Origin: UBA6059 sp965227155
Lineage (GTDB): Bacteria > Bacteroidota > Bacteroidia > Cytophagales > Cyclobacteriaceae
DNA: 64,000 bases
Assembly (NCBI GenBank): GCA_965227155.1
Contig: OZ245731.1
Location: 186,001 to 250,000, forward strand
Reading direction: 5' to 3'
Under the pieces are notes generated by a model. It had not been told where the DNA came from. It did not search any database and worked only from the letters and a program-made list of their open reading frames with translations. The number at the start of each line of letters is the position of its first letter. The stretch's first letter is position 1. This document shows positions 1 to 7,273 of this stretch, one piece after another. Made by a program: the position numbers and the translations under genes.

Positions 1-606
1 ATCAATCTGGTTTTCAGTAAGTTTCCAGTTTTTGAGCTTTTCCCTGGCCGCCTTATAAATGTTGGGTTGACTTTCCCTGATTTTGTAAGCCTCAAACAAT
101 TCCTCTTGAGCTGTTACCAATTGAGGTGAATAGAGTGAAGCAACTGTACTACCGTTACGCACATATTCGCCAGTGAAATTGACAGAAAGATTTTCGATCC
201 TCCCTGGAAAATGAGTGGTCTGACTGAAAATCAATCGCTCGTCTTCCTGCACTTTTCCATTCAAACGAATGGTTTTCGTGGCAGACTCTGCACCAACTAC
301 TGCCGTGACCACATTGGCCATTTGCATCGCAGTGGGTGACATGCTGATGGCCATCGGATCAATACCGTTTCCATTGTCATTTTCTAAAGGAATAAGATCC
401 ATCCCGCAAATTGGACAGCTGCCGGGCTCGTTCTGACGAATTTGTGGGTGCATGGAGCAAGTCCAAACATCTGAAGTGCTGACGTGCTGATGACTCAATT
501 GATCGATGTTTTTATTTGCGGATGGCTTGATGAACCATATCAATGTTGCACCAAGTACAAAAGCAAGTGAAAACAACACATATTGATTGTTTAATATCTT
601 TTTCAT
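1..606 (-). CDS. cusB: CusB-type efflux RND periplasmic adaptor, N-terminal part (runs off the window)
   Basis: This is the N-terminal 202 residues of a periplasmic adaptor for a heavy-metal RND efflux pump; the C-terminus lies beyond base 1. An uncleaved or signal hydrophobic segment covers residues 9-26. Residues 48-71 form a heavy-metal-binding domain with Cys50, His53, Cys64, Cys67 and Met69 (WTCSMHP, then CPICGMDL), typical of CusB-like adaptors of Bacteroidota. A beta-barrel and lipoyl-like start follows. The ATG overlaps the stop of the upstream four-helix-bundle gene by 4 bases (ATGA), so translation is probably coupled. Together with cusC and cusA on the same strand it would form an inner-membrane to outer-membrane pump; copper or silver is the likely substrate by family, but the sequence does not fix it. 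Residues 36-47 are encoded by a copy of a short interspersed repeat. Confidence 0.93.
   Translation of the reverse strand, partial: MKKILNNQYVLFSLAFVLGATLIWFIKPSANKNIDQLSHQHVSTSDVWTCSMHPQIRQNEPGSCPICGMDLIPLENDNGNGIDPMAISMSPTAMQMANVVTAVVGAESATKTIRLNGKVQEDERLIFSQTTHFPGRIENLSVNFTGEYVRNGSTVASLYSPQLVTAQEELFEAYKIRESQPNIYKAAREKLKNWKLTENQID
468..504. repeat. CAGCACATCAG-family repeat inside cusB
   Basis: On the minus strand this reads CAATTGAGTCATCAGCACGT followed by CAGCACTTCAGATG. It matches the style of the repeats at 983-1016 and 6741-6779 (iterated CAG-CA[CT]-[AT]TCAG units). It is translated in frame as the linker just before the metal-binding domain of CusB (LSHQHVSTSDV). Family membership rests on visual comparison only. 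Confidence 0.5.
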
Positions 607-962
607 GATCGTTTCAAATTTGATCGTGTGGTAGCAATTATTTTACTCGGCAGCTTTTGAACAGAAAGCAGATTTGAGAATAGCTTTTCTTCAGGGTTTG
701 GATATGATTTAGCTTTCTGGCAGAGCAAAAGCCAGTATTCTGTTTCTTCGGCTTCTTTAGACGATATCTTCAGCTTATGTATAAAATCTGCCTTACTCTC
801 ACACGATTGAGCCTCCCGAATATTGGCACCAACTGATGTACCAGACTTTATAAGCTGACGAGCAACTACATATTTTTTTTGTTCCTCTAGGAATTCTGAG
901 AATTCAATACTGCTTAACGCTAATTCAAAACTCAGTTCCAAGGTTTCATTTCTTTTTACCAT
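603..962 (-). CDS. Four-helix-bundle protein (23S rRNA intervening-sequence protein family)
   Basis: This 119-residue protein has the signature of the S23/IVP four-helix-bundle family (TIGR02436-like): the SGTSVGANIREAQ segment at about residues 40-52, then a charged helix with FIHKLKISSKEAEETEYWL at about 60-78. Family members were first seen in insertions of 23S rRNA genes and are related to the accessory Avd protein of diversity-generating retroelements; a molecular function for stand-alone copies is not established. It sits between cusC and cusB, with its TGA overlapping the cusB ATG, so it is transcribed with the metal pump. Nothing in the family suggests a role in metal export, and a second non-identical member lies at 2337-2705. 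The pair looks like insertions into the operon. Confidence 0.88.
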   Translation of the reverse strand: MVKRNETLELSFELALSSIEFSEFLEEQKKYVVARQLIKSGTSVGANIREAQSCESKADFIHKLKISSKEAEETEYWLLLCQKAKSYPNPEEKLFSNLLSVQKLPSKIIATTRSNLKRS

Positions 963-982
963 CTCTTATTCATTTACTTAAT

Positions 983-1016
983 TAGCAGTTCAGTGCATCA
1001 GCAAATCAATTAATTA
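983..1016. repeat. CAGCACATCAG-family repeat at the 3' end of cusC
   Basis: The plus strand reads TTAGCAGTTCAGTGCATCAG then CAAATCAATTAATT. It fills most of the 47-base gap between cusC and the four-helix-bundle gene and supplies the cusC stop codon (1010-1012). It resembles the copies at 468-504 and 6741-6779. Confidence 0.5.
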
Positions 1017-2347
1017 GTCCATTTGGCTGTCAAATAATTGAGCTTGGCTACTGCCATCTGATAGTTCATTATGGCAGTGGCTTCCATTTTTTTATACTTC
1101 AAAAACTGTTGCTCAATCCGCAAAACTTCTTCAAATTCTTTCCCAGAGTTGCCATAAGCGGAAAGTAAAAGATTAAGCACCTGCTGTGTTTCTGCTATTT
1201 GCTCACTATAAAGGCTTAAGAGATCAAGTTGCTTTTCCCTTTCAAAATCCGCCATTTCAAAGAATGAAACAAGTTGATTGATGCGATCTTCTTTTTGAAG
1301 TGTGTAGTTCTCTTGCATCAGCTGAGCCTCCCTTTCGGCAGCCTTATACTTGCCTCTAAATATTGGGAGTCCTACCGTAACCATGGGCATAAGCGCATTT
1401 TGGCCATTGTCAGCAACGGCCATGTCGGTTCGTTCACTCACAATCACATAATCCAGACCAACACCCAGCTTGGGTAAGCCTTGCTTTTCTGCCAAAACCT
1501 CCTGTTTCTTGCTGGCTTCTAATCGGATATCCAGCTCGTCTAATATCGGGTTATTTGCAAGCAAAGAATCTATATCGATAGCGATTTCAGAAACCATTAG
1601 GGTATCAGCAACCACCACCTCGGCACGCTCATCACGATTCAAAAGATTATTGAAAGTAGTAACCAGCGGCTGCTTTTTCTTTCGAAGAATCTCCAAATTG
1701 GTCTGAGCTTCTTTCAGCATCAAATCCACAAGCAGCACATCGACCAACGTTCCTTCATTGTTCTCAAATTTGGAAGTGGTAATGGTCTTGAAGGATTCAA
1801 GTATTTCCCTATTCTCACGCTCAATATCAATCCATTTTTCCAGCTCATACAGTGGGTAGTAAGCTGCTGCAACTTCGTAATAGAGTTTGTTTTTTGCATC
1901 CAGAAAGACCTGGTATTGTGCCTCCGCATTGAGAGCTGCTACGTCTCCGCTTGCTTTCAAAGTACCAAACCATGGAAACATTTGTGTCAATGAAAATCGT
2001 GCCTGCTGCGGACCAACTCTTGTTTCCACCGGAGAAATGAAATACCCAAAGGAAAAGGTCGGATCAGGTAAGCCATTCACTTGCGGTACTCGCTCCATAG
2101 CTGCTTCAAAAGCTTTGTATTTGGCTTGTAAGCCTGGGTTTTGCTCGGCGGCTATTCTTTGGTAGTCTTGAAGAGTCTGTGCCTGTGTGAAAAGAGAAGC
2201 TAGAAAATAGAAGCTAGAGGTTAGAATGTAAATAAGGTATCTTTTTATGTGGCTGCTAGGCAGCGCAGTAACGTCTAACTTCCATCGTCTAACTTCTAAC
2301 CTCTCACATCTAACCTCTAACTCTCTAACTTCTAACTTATTTCCCAT
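1010..2347 (-). CDS. cusC: TolC-family outer-membrane factor of the metal efflux pump (CusC-like)
   Basis: An outer-membrane channel of the TolC family that should dock onto the CusB/CusA pair. From about residue 56 the protein has the family pattern of paired long helices with an internal repeat (AAEQNPGLQAKYKAFEAA, GLPDPTFSFGYF near the start; the second half begins near residue 250 with LANNPILDELDIRLEASKKQ). The first 30 residues are unusual: they are encoded by the right arm of an inverted TCTAAC-type repeat (MGNKLEVRELEVRCERLEVR), and the hydrophobic signal peptide (about 37-56, ending FTQAQ) is partly encoded by the left arm. The ATG at 2347 overlaps the preceding four-helix-bundle gene by 11 bases. 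No in-frame Met lies closer to the signal peptide, so either this start or a rare codon downstream is used. Probably secreted through Sec. Confidence 0.9.
   Translation of the reverse strand: MGNKLEVRELEVRCERLEVRRWKLDVTALPSSHIKRYLIYILTSSFYFLASLFTQAQTLQDYQRIAAEQNPGLQAKYKAFEAAMERVPQVNGLPDPTFSFGYFISPVETRVGPQQARFSLTQMFPWFGTLKASGDVAALNAEAQYQVFLDAKNKLYYEVAAAYYPLYELEKWIDIERENREILESFKTITTSKFENNEGTLVDVLLVDLMLKEAQTNLEILRKKKQPLVTTFNNLLNRDERAEVVVADTLMVSEIAIDIDSLLANNPILDELDIRLEASKKQEVLAEKQGLPKLGVGLDYVIVSERTDMAVADNGQNALMPMVTVGLPIFRGKYKAAEREAQLMQENYTLQKEDRINQLVSFFEMADFEREKQLDLLSLYSEQIAETQQVLNLLLSAYGNSGKEFEEVLRIEQQFLKYKKMEATAIMNYQMAVAKLNYLTAKWTN
2194..2338. repeat. Inverted TCTAAC-type degenerate repeat, block 1 (start of cusC)
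   Basis: The left arm (2194-2227, plus strand AGAAGCTAGAAAATAGAAGC then TAGAGGTTAGAA) and the right arm (2274-2338, repeated TCTAACTTC, TCTAACCTC, TCTAACTT units) are reverse complements in style and flank a spacer of about 46 bases. The block can form a long imperfect hairpin. It lies entirely inside the cusC reading frame and encodes its N-terminus. Confidence 0.75.
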
Positions 2348-2705
2348 TGCTCTTCCAATTTTGATGAAGTGAAGTCAACATCTTGCCAATCTCATCTATT
2401 TCTTTAGCTATCGAGTCAAAAGCTTCTTGATCGATGTATCGACATTCCAAAGCGAACTTTAGCCAGTTTTCAGTTTCTGAATTTGAACCCAACGAAGTGA
2501 ACAGGTGCTGCTTAAAAATTGCTTCATAATTTCTTTTTGCCCAACCTTCAGTGATATTCGAACTCACCGATCTTGATGATCGAACAATCTGAGAAGTGAG
2601 CGAGTAAATCTCTTCTTTCGGAAAATTCCTGGTCATCCAAAAAATATCCATAGCCATCTTAAACGAGCGATTATACACTTCTAAATCTTTATATGATCTT
2701 ATCAT
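2337..2705 (-). CDS. Four-helix-bundle protein (23S rRNA IVS family), second copy
   Basis: 122 residues with the classic family layout: an N-terminal YKDLEVYNRSFKMAMDIF helix, the conserved turn IVRSSRSVSSNITEGWAKR (residues about 40-58), then LGSNSETENWLKFA and a C-terminal amphipathic helix. It is a different subfamily from the copy at 603-962, so the two are not recent duplicates. It lies between cusA and cusC, separated from cusA by a TCTAAC-repeat block that directly abuts its ATG, and it overlaps the cusC start by 11 bases. Function unknown; an accessory insertion into the metal efflux operon is the most economical reading. Confidence 0.9.
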   Translation of the reverse strand: MIRSYKDLEVYNRSFKMAMDIFWMTRNFPKEEIYSLTSQIVRSSRSVSSNITEGWAKRNYEAIFKQHLFTSLGSNSETENWLKFALECRYIDQEAFDSIAKEIDEIGKMLTSLHQNWKSNGK

Positions 2706-2783
2706 AATTTCTAATTATCTAAACTCTAACTTCTAATCATCTAACCTCCAATTATCTATCTTCTAACCTTCCTCTCCTCCCTC
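2706..2783. repeat. TCTAAC-type degenerate repeat, block 2 (cusA 3' end)
   Basis: Consecutive units such as CTAATTATCTAAACTCTAAC, TTCTAATCATCTAACCTCC and TATCTTCTAACCTTCC. The block contains the cusA stop codon (2756-2758), encodes the last residues of CusA (REERKVRR) and fills the gap up to the ATG of the four-helix-bundle gene. Only the one orientation is present here. Confidence 0.7.
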
Positions 2784-5700
2784 ATACTATACAGCACAGG
2801 CACCACAAAGTAGGTAATGGCTGCCACTGCCATTCCTCCAAATGCCGGAATTGCCATTGGCACCATGATGTCTGATCCCCGACCTGTTGAGGTAAGAATG
2901 GGCAACAAGGCAATAATGGTTGTAGCGGAGGTCATAACTGCCGGACGGATTCTTTTTAAGCCTGCTTCGACCACAGCTTCTCGTATTTCAGGAATCGTCT
3001 TAGTTCTATTGCGATTAAAACTTTGATCGAGGTAAGTACCCATTAGCACCCCATCATCTGTAGCTATGCCAAACAAAGCGATAAACCCTACCCAGACGGC
3101 CACACTCAGATTGATGGTTTGGATTTGGAAGAGGTCTCTAAAGTCAACTCCCAGCAGCGTAAAATTGAAGAACCAATCCTGATCATAGAGCCAGATCATG
3201 ATGAAACCGCCACTAAATGCCATCGCAATGCCCGTAAATACCATCAGTGATGTAGTAGTTGACTTGAACTGGAAATAGAGGATTAGAAAAACAATTGCCA
3301 ATACTACAGGTACAATGATTGACAATCTTTTCTCAGCCCTCACCTGGTTTTCATAGCTACCTGAAAACTTATAGCTGATACCTGAAGGCACATCTAGTTC
3401 ACCATTATCAATGCGTTCCTGAATGGTACGTTGCGCATCATTTACTACTTCTACTTCCGCATACCCGTCTCGTTTGTCAAACAGTACATAACCCACTAAA
3501 AAGGTCTCTTCGCTTTTGATTGCCTGCGGACCTCTCACATATTCGATCTCTACTAACTGACCCAATGGGATTTGCGCACCTGTTGGGGTTGGAATCAATA
3601 CTTTAGCCAGTGATTCAGGATCATCCCTCAATTCCCTTGGGTACCGAACTCTAACAGGGAACCGCTCTCTACCTTCCACGGTAGTAGTGATTTTCATCCC
3701 TCCAATAGCCGTTTCTATGGTTTGCTGAACATCCTCAATATTGAGCCCATAGCGTCCAATTTGCTCCCGGTTGATATTGAGGTGCATATAAGGTTTACCC
3801 ACAATTCGATCTGCAAAAACAGCTTCTGCTTTCACCGAAGGAACCTGCTTTAAGATCTCTTCCAGCTGTAATCCAAAATCCTGAATGGTTTGCAAATCAG
3901 GTCCATAAACTTTAATGCCCATTGGCGCACGCATGCCTGTTTGAAGCATTACCAGGCGGGTTTCTATGGGCTGAAGCTTTGGTGCTGAAGTCACACCGGG
4001 TATCCTGGTAACCTTTACGATCTCATTCCAGATATCATCAGGTGACTTTATTTCTGGTCGCCAGTTTCGGAAGTAATTACCATTTTTATCTTCTATGAGC
4101 TGAGGCTCCAGCGTGGCTAGAAGCTGTAGGTTAGAAGTTAGGTCTATCGTATCACTTCCATCAAAATACCACTCCTTTTCCCTATCTAACTTTCTATCCT
4201 CTAACCTCTCCTCTCTCCCTTCTAACTTCTCACTGCTAACATCTAATTTCCCCAAAAAGTAATTCCCTTCACCATCTACCTTAAACCTCAGTCTTCTTCC
4301 TTGCTCATCCACCATGTATTCCGACTTGTAGTTGATCACATTCTCATACATCGATATAGGTGCCGGATCGAGGGCAGACTCTACTCTTCCAAGCTTTCCT
4401 ACCGTCAAATCAACTTCAGGAATGTTCGTCAAAAGCATATCTAATTGTCCTACAACTTTTCGATTGTATTCCACTCCTGAATGCGGCATGGAGGTAGGCA
4501 TAAGCAAAAAGCTTCCTTCATCCAATGAAGGCATGAACTCTTCACCTACGCCCGGAAAAGTATGTGCCAGCGTTGACCAGATTTTGGTAGTACGAACCTC
4601 AACACCAATCGCTTCCAATCCTTTTGAAACAAAGCCAAATAAGGCATTGAATCCTAACCAGATGTTAACCCCTAGGAGGATCAGAAAAGTTGGAATGAGC
4701 AGGAAGTTGACCTTATTATCCAAACACCATTTCAGAATAGACTTGTAGTAATATTCAAGCAGGCTGAAAGCTCCCAGAATCAATCCTATCAAAACAGCCA
4801 CAAATCGCACATTAGCTAAGAGACTATAACCAGCCCCCAGTGGCAGCCAATACTTACCTAATAACCACACAACGCCAATTACAGCAAGAATCAATTCAGC
4901 TTTCTCAATCAGAAACTGATACCATGCCTGTGGACGATCCTTTAGCCTGAACCAGGTCTTGAACAAAACCACAGACCCAAAAAGAATGAGCATGACACCA
5001 CCCCATACCTCACCGAGGGTCAGCGCTGCTATTCCGATCAGGATTAACCCTATATTGACCAATAGTCTGACCCTTTCATTCTTGATGGTAGCGCCAAAAA
5101 ACCAATACGCCAGGGTCGGCAAAATCAAAAGCGAAACAAGCAATGCTGCAACCAACGCAAACGTTTTGGTGAAAGCCAGTGGGCCAAACAGCTTGCCCTC
5201 TGCAGCCTGCATGGTGAAAACCGGAATAAAGCTTACGATGGTTGTGGATACTGCTGTTAAAATGGCGGAGGCCACTTCTGCTGAGCCTTCGTACACCGCT
5301 CGCCAAATCTTATCTTTTCTTTCTCTTCCCTCAAACTTCTCCTCTCTAGCTTCTAACTCATCTATCTTCTTCAAAATATTTTCAGAAAGAATAATGCCTA
5401 AATCGACCATGGTACCAATAGCAATAGCAATACCCGACAATGCCACGATGTTGGCATCTACACCAAAGTAGCGCATGGCGATGAATACCATGAGCACAGC
5501 AATCGGGAGAATACTGGAAATTAAAAATGAAGCCCGGAGATTGTAAACCATCACAATCACCACCAAAATACTAATTAGGATTTGGAGAGAAATTGCTTCC
5601 TCCAGAGTACCTAACGTTTCATAAATCAATCCGGATCGATCATAAAATGGCACGATGGTTAGTTGACTTTCTGTACCATCTGTCAATGTTTTCTTAGGAA

Positions 5701-6691
5701 GACCCGGCGCAATCTCCCTGATCTTTTCCTTGACATTGTTGATTACCTCCAAAGGGTTTGCCCCATACCGAGCCACCACAACTCCGCCTACTACTTCTGC
5801 GCCATTCTTGTCTAATAAACCTCTCCGAGTCGCCGGTCCCAATGTCACGACTCCAATATCTTTTACCCTAATGGGTACATTATCCTGAACCGAAACTACT
5901 GCTTCTTCAAGATCCTCTACAGATTTGATGTAACCCAATCCACGCACCAGGTATTCCGCCTGATTGAGTTCGATGGTTTTCGCCCCCACATCTTTATTGG
6001 ATTGTCTAACGGCCTGCAACACACGATACAATGGAATATCATAAGCCAATAGGGCATCAGGGTTCACATCAACCTGGTACTCCTGGACAAACCCACCAAT
6101 TGAAGCGACTTCTGACACTCCCTCAGTAGCATTCAAGCCATATTTAACATAAAAGTCCTGAACGGTGCGGATTTCATGCAAATCCCAACCACCCGTTGGA
6201 TTGCCCTCTTTGTCTCTGCCCTCTATGGTATACCAGAAAACCTGCCCCAGTGCAGTGGCATCAGGACCGAGAGTCGGCTGTACCCCTTCTGGCAGTAACC
6301 CTGAAGGGATAGAGCTGAGTTTCTCTAAAATCCTTGAACGACTCCAGTAAAACTCAATGTCTTCATTGAAAATGATATAAATGCTGGAAAACCCAAAAAT
6401 GGACGAGCTCCGAATGGATTTAACCCCTGGGATTCCCAATAAGTAAGTGGTTAGCGGATAGGAAATTTGATCTTCAATATCCTGAGGAGATCTACCCTGC
6501 CATTGGGTAAACACGATCTGTTGGTTTTCACCGATATCGGGGATTGCATCAACAGGTACTGGGTCGGAAGGTAATGATCCAACCTGCCAACTGAAGGGTG
6601 CGGTTACGATCCCCCATGAGATAAAACCTATGAGAAGCAAGACTGTGACCAGTCTGTTTTCTAAGAAATATTTTATAATTCGATTGAGCAC
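2756..6691 (-). CDS. cusA: CusA/CzcA-family heavy-metal efflux RND transporter
   Basis: The inner-membrane proton-driven pump of the tripartite metal exporter, 1311 residues. The N-terminal TM1 (about 10-30), the porter domain, the TM2-TM6 block (about 360-540) with the functional Asp in IGTMVDLGIIL, a second porter half and the C-terminal TM block ending at VPVLYSMREERK all match the HME-RND class. Extra hydrophobic helices at about 540-690 and the overall length exceed the roughly 1050 residues of classical CusA; long forms are common in Bacteroidota. Two charged low-complexity segments, at about 439-460 (cytosolic loop after TM4) and 814-858 (periplasmic), are encoded by TCTAAC-type repeats and do not look like family sequence. 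The start is GTG at 6691; no ATG fits. The gene follows the HYC_CC_PP gene by 79 bases and is probably co-transcribed. Confidence 0.95.
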   Translation of the reverse strand: MLNRIIKYFLENRLVTVLLLIGFISWGIVTAPFSWQVGSLPSDPVPVDAIPDIGENQQIVFTQWQGRSPQDIEDQISYPLTTYLLGIPGVKSIRSSSIFGFSSIYIIFNEDIEFYWSRSRILEKLSSIPSGLLPEGVQPTLGPDATALGQVFWYTIEGRDKEGNPTGGWDLHEIRTVQDFYVKYGLNATEGVSEVASIGGFVQEYQVDVNPDALLAYDIPLYRVLQAVRQSNKDVGAKTIELNQAEYLVRGLGYIKSVEDLEEAVVSVQDNVPIRVKDIGVVTLGPATRRGLLDKNGAEVVGGVVVARYGANPLEVINNVKEKIREIAPGLPKKTLTDGTESQLTIVPFYDRSGLIYETLGTLEEAISLQILISILVVIVMVYNLRASFLISSILPIAVLMVFIAMRYFGVDANIVALSGIAIAIGTMVDLGIILSENILKKIDELEAREEKFEGRERKDKIWRAVYEGSAEVASAILTAVSTTIVSFIPVFTMQAAEGKLFGPLAFTKTFALVAALLVSLLILPTLAYWFFGATIKNERVRLLVNIGLILIGIAALTLGEVWGGVMLILFGSVVLFKTWFRLKDRPQAWYQFLIEKAELILAVIGVVWLLGKYWLPLGAGYSLLANVRFVAVLIGLILGAFSLLEYYYKSILKWCLDNKVNFLLIPTFLILLGVNIWLGFNALFGFVSKGLEAIGVEVRTTKIWSTLAHTFPGVGEEFMPSLDEGSFLLMPTSMPHSGVEYNRKVVGQLDMLLTNIPEVDLTVGKLGRVESALDPAPISMYENVINYKSEYMVDEQGRRLRFKVDGEGNYFLGKLDVSSEKLEGREERLEDRKLDREKEWYFDGSDTIDLTSNLQLLATLEPQLIEDKNGNYFRNWRPEIKSPDDIWNEIVKVTRIPGVTSAPKLQPIETRLVMLQTGMRAPMGIKVYGPDLQTIQDFGLQLEEILKQVPSVKAEAVFADRIVGKPYMHLNINREQIGRYGLNIEDVQQTIETAIGGMKITTTVEGRERFPVRVRYPRELRDDPESLAKVLIPTPTGAQIPLGQLVEIEYVRGPQAIKSEETFLVGYVLFDKRDGYAEVEVVNDAQRTIQERIDNGELDVPSGISYKFSGSYENQVRAEKRLSIIVPVVLAIVFLILYFQFKSTTTSLMVFTGIAMAFSGGFIMIWLYDQDWFFNFTLLGVDFRDLFQIQTINLSVAVWVGFIALFGIATDDGVLMGTYLDQSFNRNRTKTIPEIREAVVEAGLKRIRPAVMTSATTIIALLPILTSTGRGSDIMVPMAIPAFGGMAVAAITYFVVPVLYSMREERKVRR
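4116..4249. repeat. Inverted TCTAAC-type repeat, block 3 (in frame inside cusA)
   Basis: The left arm 4116-4142 (GGCTAGAAGCTGTAGGTTAG, AAGTTAGG) and the right arm 4183-4249 (TATCTAACTTTCTATCCTCT, AACCTCTCC..., TTCTAACTTCTC, CTAACATCTAATTT) are in opposite orientation around a spacer of about 40 bases, the same architecture as block 1. It is read through without a stop and encodes a charged stretch (KLEGREERLEDRKLDREK) in the second periplasmic half of CusA. Confidence 0.75.
5311..5372. repeat. TCTAAC-type degenerate repeat, block 4 (in frame inside cusA)
   Basis: A pyrimidine-rich tract with CTTCTCCTCTCTAGCTTCTA, ACTCATCTATCTTCTTC, resembling the right arms of blocks 1 and 3 but more decayed. 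It encodes DELEAREEKFEGRERKD in a cytosolic loop of CusA. No opposite-orientation arm is visible. Confidence 0.55.
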
Positions 6692-6695
6692 TTTT

Positions 6696-6779
6696 CTGAT
6701 TATTTGATGTGATTACGAATTGATGTGAAGATTGTATAATCAGCACATCAGCAATTCAGTACATCAACAATCAAATAAG
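6696..6779. repeat. CAGCACATCAG-family inverted repeat upstream of cusA
   Basis: The right arm (6741-6779, CAGCACATCAGCAATTCAGT, ACATCAACAATCAAATAA) and the left arm (6696-6729, TGATTATTTGATGTGATTAC, GAATTGATGTGAAG) are imperfect reverse complements around the short spacer ATTGTATAAT. It occupies the gap between the HYC_CC_PP gene, whose last codons and TGA lie in the right arm, and cusA. It could fold as an mRNA hairpin in the intergenic region. Confidence 0.6.
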
Positions 6780-7172
6780 AAAGACCTGATATAAGGTAGT
6801 GTACTCAGAAGGGTGTAAAGGTGGTTTTAGGTACCCGGAAAAGGAGATTTTGACAGGTTCAAAAAAGTGTACATCAAAATCAAAAAAATCTGCCCAGGCT
6901 AATAAATAGAGATTAGGCGCCAGGTCTAAAACAACCTTAGCATAATCAATATCATTAATTTTCAATTGACTGCTTTCTTCTTTGCAGCAATGCATTGAGC
7001 AATCCGCTTCATCTTCAAGCCCCATTCGATCAGCACAGCTTTCCGCCTTGTGGTTGATTTCAATGGATTTGAGCTGTCCCAGGCAGTAATGCTTGTGCAT
7101 GGTCATACCGGTAGTAGCAATCATTAACATGATAGCTACAAAGACATTTCCGATGACCTCAAGCCTTTTCAT
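6771..7172 (-). CDS. HYC_CC_PP family protein (copy 1)
   Basis: 133 residues. An N-terminal hydrophobic segment (about 5-24) is followed by HKHYCLGQLKSIEINHK, a Cys-rich part (SCADRMG, DCSMHCCKEE) and a C-terminal PP motif (LKPPLHPSEY). These are the HYC, CC and PP landmarks that name this Bacteroidota family, usually found beside TonB receptors and metal exporters. A role in periplasmic metal (copper) handling is inferred from the His/Cys pattern and context; no biochemical function is known to me. It is a paralogue of 9918-10313, sharing the N-terminal third nearly word for word (MLMIATTGMTMHKHYCLGQL against LLIATTGMTMHKHYCLGQL). A probable promoter box sits 5 bases before the ATG. Confidence 0.85.
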   Translation of the reverse strand: MKRLEVIGNVFVAIMLMIATTGMTMHKHYCLGQLKSIEINHKAESCADRMGLEDEADCSMHCCKEESSQLKINDIDYAKVVLDLAPNLYLLAWADFFDFDVHFFEPVKISFSGYLKPPLHPSEYTTLYQVFLI

Positions 7173-7176
7173 AATA

Positions 7177-7190
7177 CAAATATACGGATA
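7177..7190 (-). promoter_or_regulatory. Promoter box TATCCGTATATTTG upstream of HYC_CC_PP copy 1
   Basis: On the minus strand TATCCGTATATTTG contains TATATTTG, an exact TAnnTTTG -7 box of Bacteroidota. It ends 5 bases before the ATG at 7172, implying a leaderless or nearly leaderless transcript. The same 14 bases occur before the paralogue (10319-10332). Confidence 0.55.
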
Positions 7191-7273
7191 TCTATGAATG
7201 AGCAGTTATTTGAATATGACCCCCATTTTCATTCACCTCATTTGAGATAAAAGTGTGTTGTTCGCTAAAATTA

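Noticed and set aside
603..2705. Four-helix-bundle genes as Avd of a diversity-generating retroelement
   Set aside because: No reverse transcriptase, template repeat or variable repeat is present in the window, and no C-type lectin target gene is adjacent.
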